This document shows, one piece after another, positions 28,239-37,087 of a stretch of 64,000 nt of DNA. The notes under the pieces were generated by a model. It did not search any database. It saw only the letters and a program-made list of their open reading frames with translations, and was not told the DNA's origin. The first letter of the stretch is position 1. Each line of letters opens with the position of its first letter. The translations under genes and the position numbers were made by a program. Source of the stretch: Bog-1340 sp964513515 (lineage in GTDB: Bacteria > Patescibacteriota > Minisyncoccia > Phycocordibacterales > GWA1-40-21); assembly GCA_964513515.1 (NCBI GenBank), contig CAZEMP010000002.1, positions 62,001 to 126,000 of the forward strand, given 5' to 3'.

Positions 28239-29243
28239 TTGGCTTTTTTGTTTGTTTTTAACTTTATTTCTATCTTTCCGGTCACAGCAAATGCTGGCTT
28301 TTTCTCATTTTTGTTCTCAGTTAGCTCATCTATAGCGACAGAAGTACAAAATACTGATTCAAACTCACAAAATGTACAACTTCTTACAAGTACTCCAAAC
28401 TTTGATTCAAATGCAGCTGTTGGAGGAGGAGATATTAGCACTGCAGATTACGGCGAGGCATTAGTTGCAGAAAGCGGTCCTTCAGGTACGCAAGCGGATA
28501 TAAGCGACACTGTTAATACAGGTCAGATTAGTAAATATATAGTAAGAAAAGGAGATAGTTTAGGATCTATTGCAAAAATGTATGGTGTTACTACAAATAC
28601 TATCATTTGGGCCAACAACATGACTTCAAATAGCGTAAAAGAAGGACAGGCGCTTATTATTTTGCCAGTTTCAGGTACTTTGCATACTGTAGTTAAAGGA
28701 GATACTTTAAGTTCTATCGCAAAGAAATATAAAGCAGATGTAGGTGAGATTTCTCAATTTAACAATTTAGAATCCGGAGTTTCGCTTGCAATTGGAGATA
28801 CTATAATAATTCCAGACGGTGAAGGAACAATAAGAGTTAGTGGTACTACCAAGTCATCTTTCACAAGTTCATTTAAAGGTGGAAGCGGTCCAGAATATAG
28901 CGGATATTATATTAGACCGATAGCTGGTGGTATAAAGACACAAGGTTTACACGGATATAACGGTGTGGATATAGGTGTACGTACCGGAACAACATTATAT
29001 GCAGCTGCAGCCGGTCAGGTCATGATTGCTAAAGGCGCTGGATGGAACGGAGGTTATGGAAAATACATCGTCATTTCACACTACAACGGAACACAAACAG
29101 TTTATGGACACTTGAGCCAAGTTGTCGTAAATGAAGGAGATCTTGTTTATCAAGGTCAGATAATTGGAGCAACAGGAAATACTGGACGTTCAACAGGACC
29201 ACACTTACACTTTGAGATACGTGGTGCTAAGAATCCATTTTAG
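28239..29243 (+). CDS. Secreted LysM-M23 peptidase
   Basis: Cleaves peptidoglycan cross-bridges outside the cell. The frame has a hydrophobic signal segment ending near PVTANA, and two LysM repeats (YIVRKGDSLGSIAKMYG, HTVVKGDTLSSIAKKY). The M23 domain has HGYNGVDIG (H-x-x-x-D type) and HLHFEIRG. No ATG lies in frame: the first candidate start is TTG at 28239, but the frame is open back to 28095 and the preceding codons would supply the missing basic n-region (KSIFFTIYSRW). The true start is unresolved. Confidence 0.88.
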   Translation: MAFLFVFNFISIFPVTANAGFFSFLFSVSSSIATEVQNTDSNSQNVQLLTSTPNFDSNAAVGGGDISTADYGEALVAESGPSGTQADISDTVNTGQISKYIVRKGDSLGSIAKMYGVTTNTIIWANNMTSNSVKEGQALIILPVSGTLHTVVKGDTLSSIAKKYKADVGEISQFNNLESGVSLAIGDTIIIPDGEGTIRVSGTTKSSFTSSFKGGSGPEYSGYYIRPIAGGIKTQGLHGYNGVDIGVRTGTTLYAAAAGQVMIAKGAGWNGGYGKYIVISHYNGTQTVYGHLSQVVVNEGDLVYQGQIIGATGNTGRSTGPHLHFEIRGAKNPF

Positions 29244-29290
29244 TTAGCTTTTAGTTGTTAGCTGCTAACTTTTAGGAAATACAGAAAACC

Positions 29291-29325
29291 AAAAAGGAAT
29301 TTTCGCTCTGCGAAAATTCCTTTTT
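29291..29325. terminator. Bidirectional terminator, 16-bp perfect stem
   Basis: AAAAAGGAATTTTCGC pairs with its complement around a 3-nt loop between convergent M23 and comM genes. TTAGCTGCTAAC-type inverted words flank it, as at 641-760. Confidence 0.85.
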
Positions 29326-29352
29326 GATTTTCTAACAGCTAACAGCTAATAG

Positions 29353-30912
29353 CTATTGATTACGTTTTGGTCTATATTGCAATGCTTCAAGTATATGAGA
29401 AGAATTTATTGTCTCGTCTCCGGCAAGATCAGCTATTGTTCTTCCAAGTTTTATCACCCTGTGATATGCACGAGCCGATAAATCTAATCTTTTTGCAGAA
29501 GTATTTAATATTTCCCTTGCTTCTTTTTCTAGATCAACTATCTTACTAATGTCTTTTGCCTCAAGTTCGCTATTTGTTTTTATTTTTCTATTTGCTTTTG
29601 TAAACCTATTTTTTTGTATTTCTCTTGCCTTTATAACCCTATCTTTTATTTCAAGAGTTTCTTTTTTATCTGTATCCGTGCCAGAGAGTTTCTCATAATT
29701 GATTTGTGAAACTTCTACCCACATATCTATACGGTCTATTATTGGACCAGATATTTTTCTTTGATATCGAAGTAGATCTGTTGGTTTGCAAATACATTCT
29801 TTTGTTTTTGAACCGAAATTTCCACAAGGACAGGGATTCATTGCTGCTATTAGTATAAAATTGGCAGGAAAAGTGACAGTGCCTTTTGATCTTGAAATAC
29901 TTATCTCACTTTCTTCAAGTGGTTCACGAAGTGTATCTATTACCTTTCTATCGAATTCTGGAAATTCATCAAGAAAAAGTACACCACGATGAGCCAAAGT
30001 TATTTCTCCTGGTTTGGGAATTGTTCCACCCCCAACAATAGAAACATAAGAAGCTGTGTGATGTGGTGCACGAACAGGAGATCTGGTAATAATATCTTTC
30101 TTTAATACCCCAGCCACTGAATGAATAGAGGTTATCTCTAGTATTTCATCAAAGGAAAGGGTTGGAAGAATGTGAGCAAATGCTTTTGCTAACATAGTCT
30201 TTCCTGTTCCTGGTGGTCCATACATGGCAATATTGTGTCCTCCAGCAGCTGCAATCTCAAGTCCCCTTTTTGCTGTCTCTTGTCCTTTTATCTCACTAAA
30301 ATCTGTAATGAGTTCATCCTCTTCTATAATTATTTTGGTTTTTGCCTGTTGCTCAATCTTTCTTGGTATATTTTTTTCTTTTGCTTGAGATTTTTTGATA
30401 TTTAAATGTTCTATAATTTCTTTTAGATTATTTGCTCCGTATATTTTTATGTCAGAAACAAGAGCGGCTTCTTTTGCATTGGCTTTTGGCAAAAATACTT
30501 CTGTAAAACCGCAATTTTTTGCTTCTGCAACTATAGGAAGCACGCCGTTTATTTTTCTTAAATTTCCATCAAGAGAAAGTTCACCAAGGAACAATATTTT
30601 TTTAGAATCAAACTCTACATCTCCACTTGCTAGTAAATATGAAAGCGAGATGGCGACATCAAAGATTGGTCCTTCCTTTTTTATATCTGCAGGAGCTAGT
30701 GATACAACAACTTTTTGATTTAAACTTTTAGGAGAAGTAAAACCACTGTTTTTTATTGAAGCTGAAACTCTATCTTTGGATTCTTCCACTCCTTTGTCTG
30801 GTAGTCCTACTATAGTAAAAGAGTGCAGTCCTTTTGATAGGTCTATCTCCACATCTATTATTTTTGCACCTAGACCTATTGTTTGTGCACTAAAAGTTTT
30901 AGAAAAACTCAT
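29353..30912 (-). CDS. comM: ComM/YifB family Mg-chelatase-like AAA+ ATPase
   Basis: 519 residues. ComM is a branch-migration helicase used in natural transformation. An N-terminal LonB-like domain (1-190) precedes the AAA+ core with GPPGTGKTMLAKAF (about 231-244), VLFLDEFPEF (Walker B) and the family's CPCGNFGSKTKECIC cysteine cluster. A C-terminal Mg-chelatase domain follows, with RAYHRVIKLGRTIADLAG. All motifs look intact. Confidence 0.93.
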   Translation of the reverse strand: MSFSKTFSAQTIGLGAKIIDVEIDLSKGLHSFTIVGLPDKGVEESKDRVSASIKNSGFTSPKSLNQKVVVSLAPADIKKEGPIFDVAISLSYLLASGDVEFDSKKILFLGELSLDGNLRKINGVLPIVAEAKNCGFTEVFLPKANAKEAALVSDIKIYGANNLKEIIEHLNIKKSQAKEKNIPRKIEQQAKTKIIIEEDELITDFSEIKGQETAKRGLEIAAAGGHNIAMYGPPGTGKTMLAKAFAHILPTLSFDEILEITSIHSVAGVLKKDIITRSPVRAPHHTASYVSIVGGGTIPKPGEITLAHRGVLFLDEFPEFDRKVIDTLREPLEESEISISRSKGTVTFPANFILIAAMNPCPCGNFGSKTKECICKPTDLLRYQRKISGPIIDRIDMWVEVSQINYEKLSGTDTDKKETLEIKDRVIKAREIQKNRFTKANRKIKTNSELEAKDISKIVDLEKEAREILNTSAKRLDLSARAYHRVIKLGRTIADLAGDETINSSHILEALQYRPKRNQ

Positions 30913-31081
30913 TTATCCGAGAAAATTTTTGCCAACAAAAAATGTTTGTTTGGCTTAATCACTGTGTTCATTGTATCATACAAATCATTTTATAGACCTG
31001 GTTATGATAATCAATTTTTTAACAAACATTGGCAAAAACTTTAACGGGCAAGTTATACAGTAATCCACATAAAACAAAATG

Positions 31082-31122
31082 AACACAGAGACGTTTTTGC
31101 TTTGCAAAAACGTCTCTGTGTT
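31082..31122. terminator. 19-bp perfect hairpin terminator
   Basis: Arms 31082-31100 and 31104-31122 (core AGAGACGTTTTTGC) with a 3-nt loop, downstream of the DksA-like gene. Confidence 0.8.
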
Positions 31123-31153
31123 TTAGTTTCTTAATATTTATATCCCCTTCATA

Positions 31154-31507
31154 TTACTTCGCGTGCTTTACGCAGGTTTTTGCTGAAGGATTTGCTTCCA
31201 GTCTCGCTTCAGGAATGTCTTCCCCACCAACCTCACATTTTCCATATGTTCCGTTCTTTATTTTTTCTAATGCAGCCTTTATATCATTGTATTGTGGCTC
31301 AAGCTTTCTCAAAAGTGCTGAGTTTTCACCAAAACTCTCCATCTCGTCTGCCACATCATTCTCATCTGCCGGATCTGAACCCATATCTGTCTCAACCGGC
31401 TCCCAATCTTTTGGATTTGAAGGGTTAACACGAGCAATTTTACCCATTTCCATTTCTACTAATTTTAGCTCTTTTTCTAATAGTTTTTTATATTTGTCTG
31501 TATTCAT
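31154..31507 (-). CDS. TraR/DksA-type zinc-finger protein, altered finger
   Basis: 117 residues from MNTDKYKKLLEKE. DksA/TraR proteins bind the RNA polymerase secondary channel in stringent control. Two long helices carry the DPADENDVADE stretch at the tip. The C-terminal finger has only two of four cysteines: the first pair reads C-E-V-G and the second C-V-K-H. Zinc binding is therefore probably weak or through three ligands. The ATG at 31507 fits the family better than an upstream in-frame start. Confidence 0.82.
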   Translation of the reverse strand: MNTDKYKKLLEKELKLVEMEMGKIARVNPSNPKDWEPVETDMGSDPADENDVADEMESFGENSALLRKLEPQYNDIKAALEKIKNGTYGKCEVGGEDIPEARLEANPSAKTCVKHAK

Positions 31508-31551
31508 ATAAGCAAAGTGTACCAAAATTAAATGATTAAACAAGCTTGTTT

Positions 31552-32637
31552 TTACTGTGTAATAACTCTAGCTCTGGTTATTCTGTTTACTATTTCGTTT
31601 AGAGTCCCGGTGCTTGTTGTTATCACAATTGTATTTGGATTTATTATTGAATATAAGAAAATTATTTTTCCTGAAGAATCTTTAACAACTCTAGAGTCTT
31701 TATTGTTGAATGTAGCATCCTGAAATTTTTTAATCTCTAATCCGAAAGAGCTAGTCGAAATTTGCCCATCGCTTTTTAGATTGAACATTTCTTTAAAATC
31801 TCTCCACATATTTGTTTCCCACTGAAGCATTCCCGCAAAAGCAGCATCATACGAGCCGATTTTTAATACAAGAAATGTTTGATTGCCATTATAATTGTGC
31901 AATCCAAACATGTATTGATCTTTTAGTGTTCTTTGTATCTCTGGTGGCATGTTCAATCTTGCAAGTTGTAGAAACTTACTTGCAGTTACTAATTTTTCTT
32001 CTGTTTTTTCACCTTCAGTAAGATAAATATTTTTTATTTGTCCAAGTCTTGTTGCGGACTGTTCCACTCTTTCTTTTAGGGTTGTGCTGACTCTATTTAA
32101 GTTTATATCTTTAATATTGAGTTTTTCCTCAAGATCGACAGTCATTAATGGCTGTGATGAGAAGGTTTCTTCTATGACGACTGGTTCGGCGTACTGTTTT
32201 TGTATCAATAATTGAGGTATGAAAAATGTTAAAGCCCCACCCAAGATCAATAGCACACTTACGATGAGGACATTTCTGTTCATCCAAGCTTTCTTTTCTT
32301 CGGTATCAGGCTGTCTTACTCTGTTTAGCATCCTCTTGTTTTCAGCAAGAGCGATATTTACTGAAGATATATGGCCTGCTTGAACAGTTTCCTCCACATC
32401 GCTTTTATATGTTCTTATAATAGGTCTATTTTGCTTTTGTTCATCTGCAGTTGGCTTATCGGAGATTTTTATTAAAGGTTCTGTTTTTATTTCTGATCCA
32501 GAATAATACGAAACAACATTTGGACCATTTTTTGGTTTCTCAGTAGGATTGATAAAAGAATCCAATTGATTTGCAATGGTCTCTTTTGTTTTTAAATCAA
32601 CATTGGCTTGTGCCACTTTTTTCTCCTCCTCATTCAT
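31552..32637 (-). CDS. Single-pass membrane protein of unknown function
   Basis: 361 residues. A disordered, charged N-terminal 115 residues is followed by one membrane helix (about 122-142, VLIVSVLLILGGALTFFI) and an extracellular alpha/beta domain ending TTSTGTLNEIVNRITRAR. This is the layout of CPR surface-assembly proteins, but I cannot name a family. It lies between pnp and the DksA-like gene on the same strand. Confidence 0.6.
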   Translation of the reverse strand: MNEEEKKVAQANVDLKTKETIANQLDSFINPTEKPKNGPNVVSYYSGSEIKTEPLIKISDKPTADEQKQNRPIIRTYKSDVEETVQAGHISSVNIALAENKRMLNRVRQPDTEEKKAWMNRNVLIVSVLLILGGALTFFIPQLLIQKQYAEPVVIEETFSSQPLMTVDLEEKLNIKDINLNRVSTTLKERVEQSATRLGQIKNIYLTEGEKTEEKLVTASKFLQLARLNMPPEIQRTLKDQYMFGLHNYNGNQTFLVLKIGSYDAAFAGMLQWETNMWRDFKEMFNLKSDGQISTSSFGLEIKKFQDATFNNKDSRVVKDSSGKIIFLYSIINPNTIVITTSTGTLNEIVNRITRARVITQ

Positions 32638-32689
32638 AGTATTTCTTATTCAAATAATATCACAAATATTGATTTTTATTTAGCGATTT

Positions 32690-32716
32690 AAAAACACCGA
32701 TTTTATCGGTGTTTTT
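32690..32716. terminator. pnp terminator
   Basis: AAAAACACCGAT pairs with ATCGGTGTTTTT, 12 bp with a 3-nt loop and T/A runs on both sides. Confidence 0.8.
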
Positions 32717-32720
32717 AAGG

Positions 32721-34865
32721 TTAGATCTTTGCTGGTCCCGCCGGTGGAGCTGGCGGAGTCTTCTTTTTTATAAAGCTTGGATTTGTTGCTTTTATAGACA
32801 AGGCTATTCTTCCTCTTTCATCTACTTCTTTTACCACAACAGGTACCTTGTCCCCGATTTTTAAATATTCTCCAACATTATCTACTCTAAATGGAGCGAT
32901 TTCTGAAACATGTACAAGTCCATCCGTTTCATATCCAATATTTACAAATGCTCCGAAGGCCTCCACTCTCACAACCTGTCCGAGGAAGGTTTCTCCAGCT
33001 TTATATTCATGAGTCATACTCTCCACTATCATTTTTGCCTTTTCTGCAGAACCATTTTTACCAGTCAGATACACTGTTCCATCATCATCTATATCCACTT
33101 CTGCCCCAGTTTTTTCTTTTATGCTTTTTATTGTTTTTCCTCCAGATCCTATCACTCCACCAATTTGATCTTGTCGGATTTTTAACATTAATATTTTTGG
33201 AGCGTGTGCAGATATATCAGCTCTTGGTTCTGGTATAGCTTTTGTTATTACATCTAGTATTTGTAGTCTAGCAGCTTTTGCCTTTTGGAAAGCAATCTCT
33301 AATACTGATATCGGAATACCGCTTACTTTTACATCCATTTGTATTGCCGTTACTCCGTTTGTTGTTCCAGCAACTTTGAAGTCCATATCTCCGAAGTGAT
33401 CTTCTGGTCCTTGAATATCAGTAAGAACTTTATAAGATCCTTTTCCGTCTGACATAAGTCCTGAAGCGATTCCAGCTACAGGTCTTTTTATCGGCACTCC
33501 TCCATCCATAAGGGCGATAGTTGATCCACAAACAGATCCCATAGAAGTAGAACCATTTGAAGAAAGTGCTTCAGAAACAAGTCTTATTGTGTAAGGAAAA
33601 ACTTCATTTTTGGGAATGACAGGAAGAAGTGCTTTTTCAGCAAGATTTCCATGACCAATCATTCTTCTGTTTGTTCCTCCCATTCTGCCAGTCTCTCCTA
33701 CAGAGAAAGGCGGAAAGTTGTAATGGTGCATGAACTTTTTGGCTTCTTGAGTGTCTTCCATTCCCTCTATTACTTGTGCATCTTTTGGTCCGCCAAGCGT
33801 GAGTACAGAAAGGACATGTGTTCCTCCTCTGTAAAATATTCCGGAACCGTGAAGTATTGGAGAAACTTTTCCAGCCTGTGCATAAAGAGGTCTAAGCTCA
33901 TCGAGTCCTCTACCATCTGCTCTTTTGTCGTGTTTTAAAACTTGTACATGTATAAGTTCATCAAGTTTTTCTTCCATGTATTTGTCTGCAAATTCAAAAT
34001 CATCTTCTGAAAGAGATTCTTTTGCGACTTTCATCCATTCTTCTGTGATTTCATCTATTTTTGCATGACCAGGAATTCCGCTCATGACAGTATTTGCAAA
34101 TTTATCTTCGATTTTCTCTGCAAAGAGTTTCTTAACAGTCTCTGGCATAACTGGAGCCACAAGAACTTTCTTTTCTACTCCGATTTTTGAAAAAATATGG
34201 CTTTGCCACTTATTTATTTTTTCTATTTCTTCCGATGCGAGTTTTAATCCTTCCACCACAACCGATTCTTGTGCTTCATCTCCACCAAGCTCGATCATAT
34301 TTATATTTCCATCTTTTCCACAAGCAAGAAGATCTATCTCATATGTTTCATTTTCTCTTTCTACATAAGTTGGATTTACTTGGAAGCCATTAGCTTTGTG
34401 TTTCGCTATTCTCACTGCACTCACAGGTCCCTTAAAAGGAATATTTGATACTCCAAGAGCAAGTGATGCTGCAATAACTCCCAAAACATCTGGATCATCT
34501 TGGTCTAGAGAAAGCACTGTAATAACAATCTGTATGTCATTTCTTATCCATTGATCAAAAAGCGGACGTATTGTTCTATCCGTGATTCTTCCTGAAAGTA
34601 TTGCTTCATCAGATGGCTTCCCCTCTCTTCTTGTATATCTTGAACCTAATATTTTTCCTGTAGCATAAAACTTTTCCTCATAATCTACAGTCAGAGGAAA
34701 AAATCCTGCCCCCTCCTTTGCTTTGTCTGACATAACAGCGGTCGCAAGGACAGCAGTTGCTCCATATCTTAATATTACCGAACCATTTGCATTCTCTACC
34801 AAATCATTAAACTCGGCACTTAGTCTCTTGCCGCCAAGCTCCATTGAAAATTCTTGAGTTTTCAT
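32721..34865 (-). CDS. pnp: Polyribonucleotide nucleotidyltransferase (PNPase)
   Basis: 3'-5' phosphorolytic exoribonuclease. The 714-residue protein has two RNase PH domains (1-210 and 310-540; GRMGGTNRRMIGHGNLAEKAL, SSNGSTSMGSVCG). KH (IGGVIGSGGKTIKSIKEKTG, near 570) and S1 (GQVVRVEAFGAFVNIG, near 630) domains follow. The order and length are standard. It may work with RNase Y, encoded a few genes on. Confidence 0.97.
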   Translation of the reverse strand: MKTQEFSMELGGKRLSAEFNDLVENANGSVILRYGATAVLATAVMSDKAKEGAGFFPLTVDYEEKFYATGKILGSRYTRREGKPSDEAILSGRITDRTIRPLFDQWIRNDIQIVITVLSLDQDDPDVLGVIAASLALGVSNIPFKGPVSAVRIAKHKANGFQVNPTYVERENETYEIDLLACGKDGNINMIELGGDEAQESVVVEGLKLASEEIEKINKWQSHIFSKIGVEKKVLVAPVMPETVKKLFAEKIEDKFANTVMSGIPGHAKIDEITEEWMKVAKESLSEDDFEFADKYMEEKLDELIHVQVLKHDKRADGRGLDELRPLYAQAGKVSPILHGSGIFYRGGTHVLSVLTLGGPKDAQVIEGMEDTQEAKKFMHHYNFPPFSVGETGRMGGTNRRMIGHGNLAEKALLPVIPKNEVFPYTIRLVSEALSSNGSTSMGSVCGSTIALMDGGVPIKRPVAGIASGLMSDGKGSYKVLTDIQGPEDHFGDMDFKVAGTTNGVTAIQMDVKVSGIPISVLEIAFQKAKAARLQILDVITKAIPEPRADISAHAPKILMLKIRQDQIGGVIGSGGKTIKSIKEKTGAEVDIDDDGTVYLTGKNGSAEKAKMIVESMTHEYKAGETFLGQVVRVEAFGAFVNIGYETDGLVHVSEIAPFRVDNVGEYLKIGDKVPVVVKEVDERGRIALSIKATNPSFIKKKTPPAPPAGPAKI

Positions 34866-34940
34866 TATACTTTTTGATCTTTAGATTTCAGATCAGAACA
34901 AAATGTTCCAAACTGCTTATCTAAAGACCACATTAAACTA

Positions 34941-34978
34941 ATAAAGGCGAAAATTCATATGTGAATTTTCGCCTTTAT
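34941..34978. terminator. Perfect hairpin, 17-bp stem, after rsmE
   Basis: ATAAAGGCGAAAATTCA pairs with its complement around TATG. It lies between rsmE and pnp, both on the minus strand, so it would end rsmE transcription. Confidence 0.75.
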
Positions 34979-34997
34979 ACTAGCACAAAAGTTATTT

Positions 34998-35699
34998 TTA
35001 AATAAGCAGGGCTAAAGCACTTAGAGCTACAGCTGCAGTTTCGGCACGAAGCGTTTGTGTACCTAAGGAAACACTTTTTATATTTTTATGCTCGAAAAAA
35101 TCGCGCTCATTTTCAGACCAACCCCCTTCGGGTCCGATGAGTATGCCGACTTTGCCTGGATTGCCACGCTTCGCTCGCAAAGACGAATCTAGCGACTCCC
35201 CATTAAAATCTAAGACGAATAGTTCACCTTGAAATTCTGAAATAGCCGTTTCTAATGATTCCGGACTAAATATTTCTGGTAATTTAGTTTTTCCAGACTG
35301 TTCAGCAGCTTCTTTTGCTATTTTGTGCAGTCTTTCCAAATTAAGATCCTTTTTTTCACTTCGCTCTGATATTATCGGGTGAAATGCAGACGCACCTATT
35401 TCTGTACACTTTTCCACTACTAATTCAAAATTATCTTTTTTAATTATTGATTGAAAAAGATGTAACTCGATTTTTGTTTGATTTTCTACTTCTCTTTTCT
35501 TGTCTATTGTGATTAGCGCCTCATTTTTTGAAAGCATTTTAAAATATCCTTCATATTCAAAATTTTCTCCATTAAAAAGGATGACTCTATCACTAGCTTT
35601 CAATCTGAATACTTTGAGCCATTGATGTAGTAACTCTTTGTCCTCTACACGAACCTCTTTTCCCACTTGCCCATCTATGTAAAATCTGTGAAGTCTCAT
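34998..35699 (-). CDS. rsmE: 16S rRNA m3U1498 methyltransferase RsmE, with in-frame repeat insertion
   Basis: 233 residues, SPOUT family. The SAM knot is seen in GILIGPEGGWSENE (about 185-198) and SLGTQTLRAETAAV (about 211-224). Between an acidic strand (LFVLDFNGES) and the knot lies SLRAKRGNPG (about 173-182), which is the translation of an interspersed repeat rather than family sequence. The frame is kept, so the gene is probably functional. TATACT lies 5 nt before the ATG. Confidence 0.9.
   Translation of the reverse strand: MRLHRFYIDGQVGKEVRVEDKELLHQWLKVFRLKASDRVILFNGENFEYEGYFKMLSKNEALITIDKKREVENQTKIELHLFQSIIKKDNFELVVEKCTEIGASAFHPIISERSEKKDLNLERLHKIAKEAAEQSGKTKLPEIFSPESLETAISEFQGELFVLDFNGESLDSSLRAKRGNPGKVGILIGPEGGWSENERDFFEHKNIKSVSLGTQTLRAETAAVALSALALLI
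35151..35192. repeat. Palindromic repeat inserted in frame within rsmE
   Basis: The plus strand reads TTGCCACGCTTCGCTCGCAA, a unit of the widespread GTCATTGCGAGCGAAGCGTGGCAA type. It adds about 13 residues to RsmE without breaking the frame, like the palindromic elements known inside Rickettsia genes. Confidence 0.7.
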
Positions 35700-35741
35700 A
35701 ATTTAGTATAAGGTTATAGTATAAGTATAAGGAAATCAAAT

Positions 35742-35770
35742 CTAGATTCCCGTCTGCACGGGAATGACAC
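35742..35770. repeat. REP-like half-unit, copy C
   Basis: A single half, AGATTCCCGTCTGCACGGGA followed by ATGACAC, of the same family as copies at 181, 20235 and 62308. Confidence 0.7.
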
Positions 35771-35842
35771 AAGTCGTTTGCTTTAGATTCTTTTTTAATA
35801 TATCTTTATATTGTTTAGTAATTTACATTAATCAATAAAAAT

Positions 35843-36418
35843 ATGAATTTAATACCAACCGTTATAGAAAAATCTCAATTTGGTGAAAGAGCATATGACA
35901 TCTATTCAAGACTTTTAAGAGAAGGAATAATATTTATGGGTGGACCAATAGACGACGATACAGCAAATATCGTTATTGCTCAGCTTCTTTTTCTACAATC
36001 AGAAGATCCTAAGAAAGATATAAAACTTTATGTAAATTCTCCTGGAGGATCTGTCACTTCTTCTCTTGCTATCATAGACACAATGAATCATATAAAGAAC
36101 GATGTTTCTACTGTTTGTGTTGGTCTTGCCGCATCTGGAGGAGCAATGATTTTGTCAGCAGGAAAAAAAGGAAAAAGATTTGCTTTAAAAAACGCAGAGA
36201 TAATGATTCATCAGCCACATATTAGCGGAGTTGGTGGACAGGCATCAGATATTGAGATAACAGCAAAGAATATATTAAAATCTCGTGAGAAATTAAACAA
36301 AATGCTTGCTGAAAATACTGGCCAGCCACTAGCAAAGATAGAAAAGGACGTAGACCGTGACTATTTTATGTCAGCAGATGAAGCAAAGAAATACGGATTG
36401 ATAGACAAAATTATATAA
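35843..36418 (+). CDS. clpP: ATP-dependent Clp protease proteolytic subunit
   Basis: 191 residues, serine protease chamber that works with ClpX/ClpA. Catalytic Ser lies in GLAASGGAMILSAG (about 96), His in IMIHQPHI (about 121) and Asp in the KDVDRDYF region (about 170). The usual N-terminus MNLIPTVIEKSQFGERAYDIYSRLL is present. Normal length. Confidence 0.97.
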   Translation: MNLIPTVIEKSQFGERAYDIYSRLLREGIIFMGGPIDDDTANIVIAQLLFLQSEDPKKDIKLYVNSPGGSVTSSLAIIDTMNHIKNDVSTVCVGLAASGGAMILSAGKKGKRFALKNAEIMIHQPHISGVGGQASDIEITAKNILKSREKLNKMLAENTGQPLAKIEKDVDRDYFMSADEAKKYGLIDKII

Positions 36419-36451
36419 AACAAAAAATCTGCGAGAGCAGATTTTTTGTTT
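36418..36451. terminator. clpP terminator
   Basis: AAACAAAAAATCTGC with GCAGATTTTTTGTTT, 15 bp with a GAGA loop. Confidence 0.85.
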
Positions 36452-36474
36452 GTTAGAATTTGTTGAGAGTAAGT

Positions 36475-36768
36475 TTATGAATTCTCTGACATTAACAATT
36501 CATTCAATTCTTTTTTAATGTCACCAACTCTTAGTACATCTGGTCCATCCAGTAAATCTATTAATGCACGATACCTATCCTGATTTTTTGGTTTACATAA
36601 AGACATTATTTTTTTCAAATAAAACTTAATATCAGCAGCCTCTCTTCGGTCTGGTATTTTATTATCTGGCAGTTTTAGGTAACCCATTAGTTGGGTAAAA
36701 TTTTGGTTTAATTCTCTAATAATTTCCTCCGGGTTTATTATAGTTGGCATTCCCTCGTTCACATTCAT
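36475..36768 (-). CDS. Small helical protein of unknown function
   Basis: 97 residues, no signal or membrane segment, mostly charged helices: REAADIKFYLKKIMSLCKP and RYRALIDLLDGPDVLRVGDI. Two cysteine-poor helical bundles seem likely. It is convergent with clpP. No family recognised. Confidence 0.5.
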   Translation of the reverse strand: MNVNEGMPTIINPEEIIRELNQNFTQLMGYLKLPDNKIPDRREAADIKFYLKKIMSLCKPKNQDRYRALIDLLDGPDVLRVGDIKKELNELLMSENS

Positions 36769-37087
36769 ATATTTGTTTATGTTAGTTTATCTAGTAATTA
36801 TACTATACATTTTGTTCTTTTAAGGGTTGTATGTCAAATGTATGTTTAGACCCATAAAATAGGCTTATTTTGAAGATAAAATATAAGATAGACAATATTG
36901 CAAAATTACTATATTATGGGGGTGTTAGCAATTTAATTTTAAAAAAGGATTCCGTTTTGAATAGATTACCAAATAGCAATATGTTTTTATTACGATCTTT
37001 AGAAAAGCTAAGTAAAATAAGGGTTAGGCAACAAACTACATAGGGCTGAAGAAAGTCTAGAAAAGACGAGGTCTTTTCCATAATAAT
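36769..37087. promoter_or_regulatory. rny leader region with hairpin
   Basis: About 320 bp before rny. A perfect 8-bp hairpin (GAAAAGAC / GTCTTTTC, 37060-37078) ends 9 nt before the rny ATG. The rest is AT-rich. A 28-codon TTG-start frame (36957-37043) with an AAGGA upstream is possible but unsupported. Confidence 0.4.

Noticed and set aside
36957..37043. A 28-codon TTG-start frame upstream of rny with an AAGGA in front
   Set aside because: Too short to judge, no recognised motif and no codon-bias test possible here; kept only as a note in the rny leader entry.
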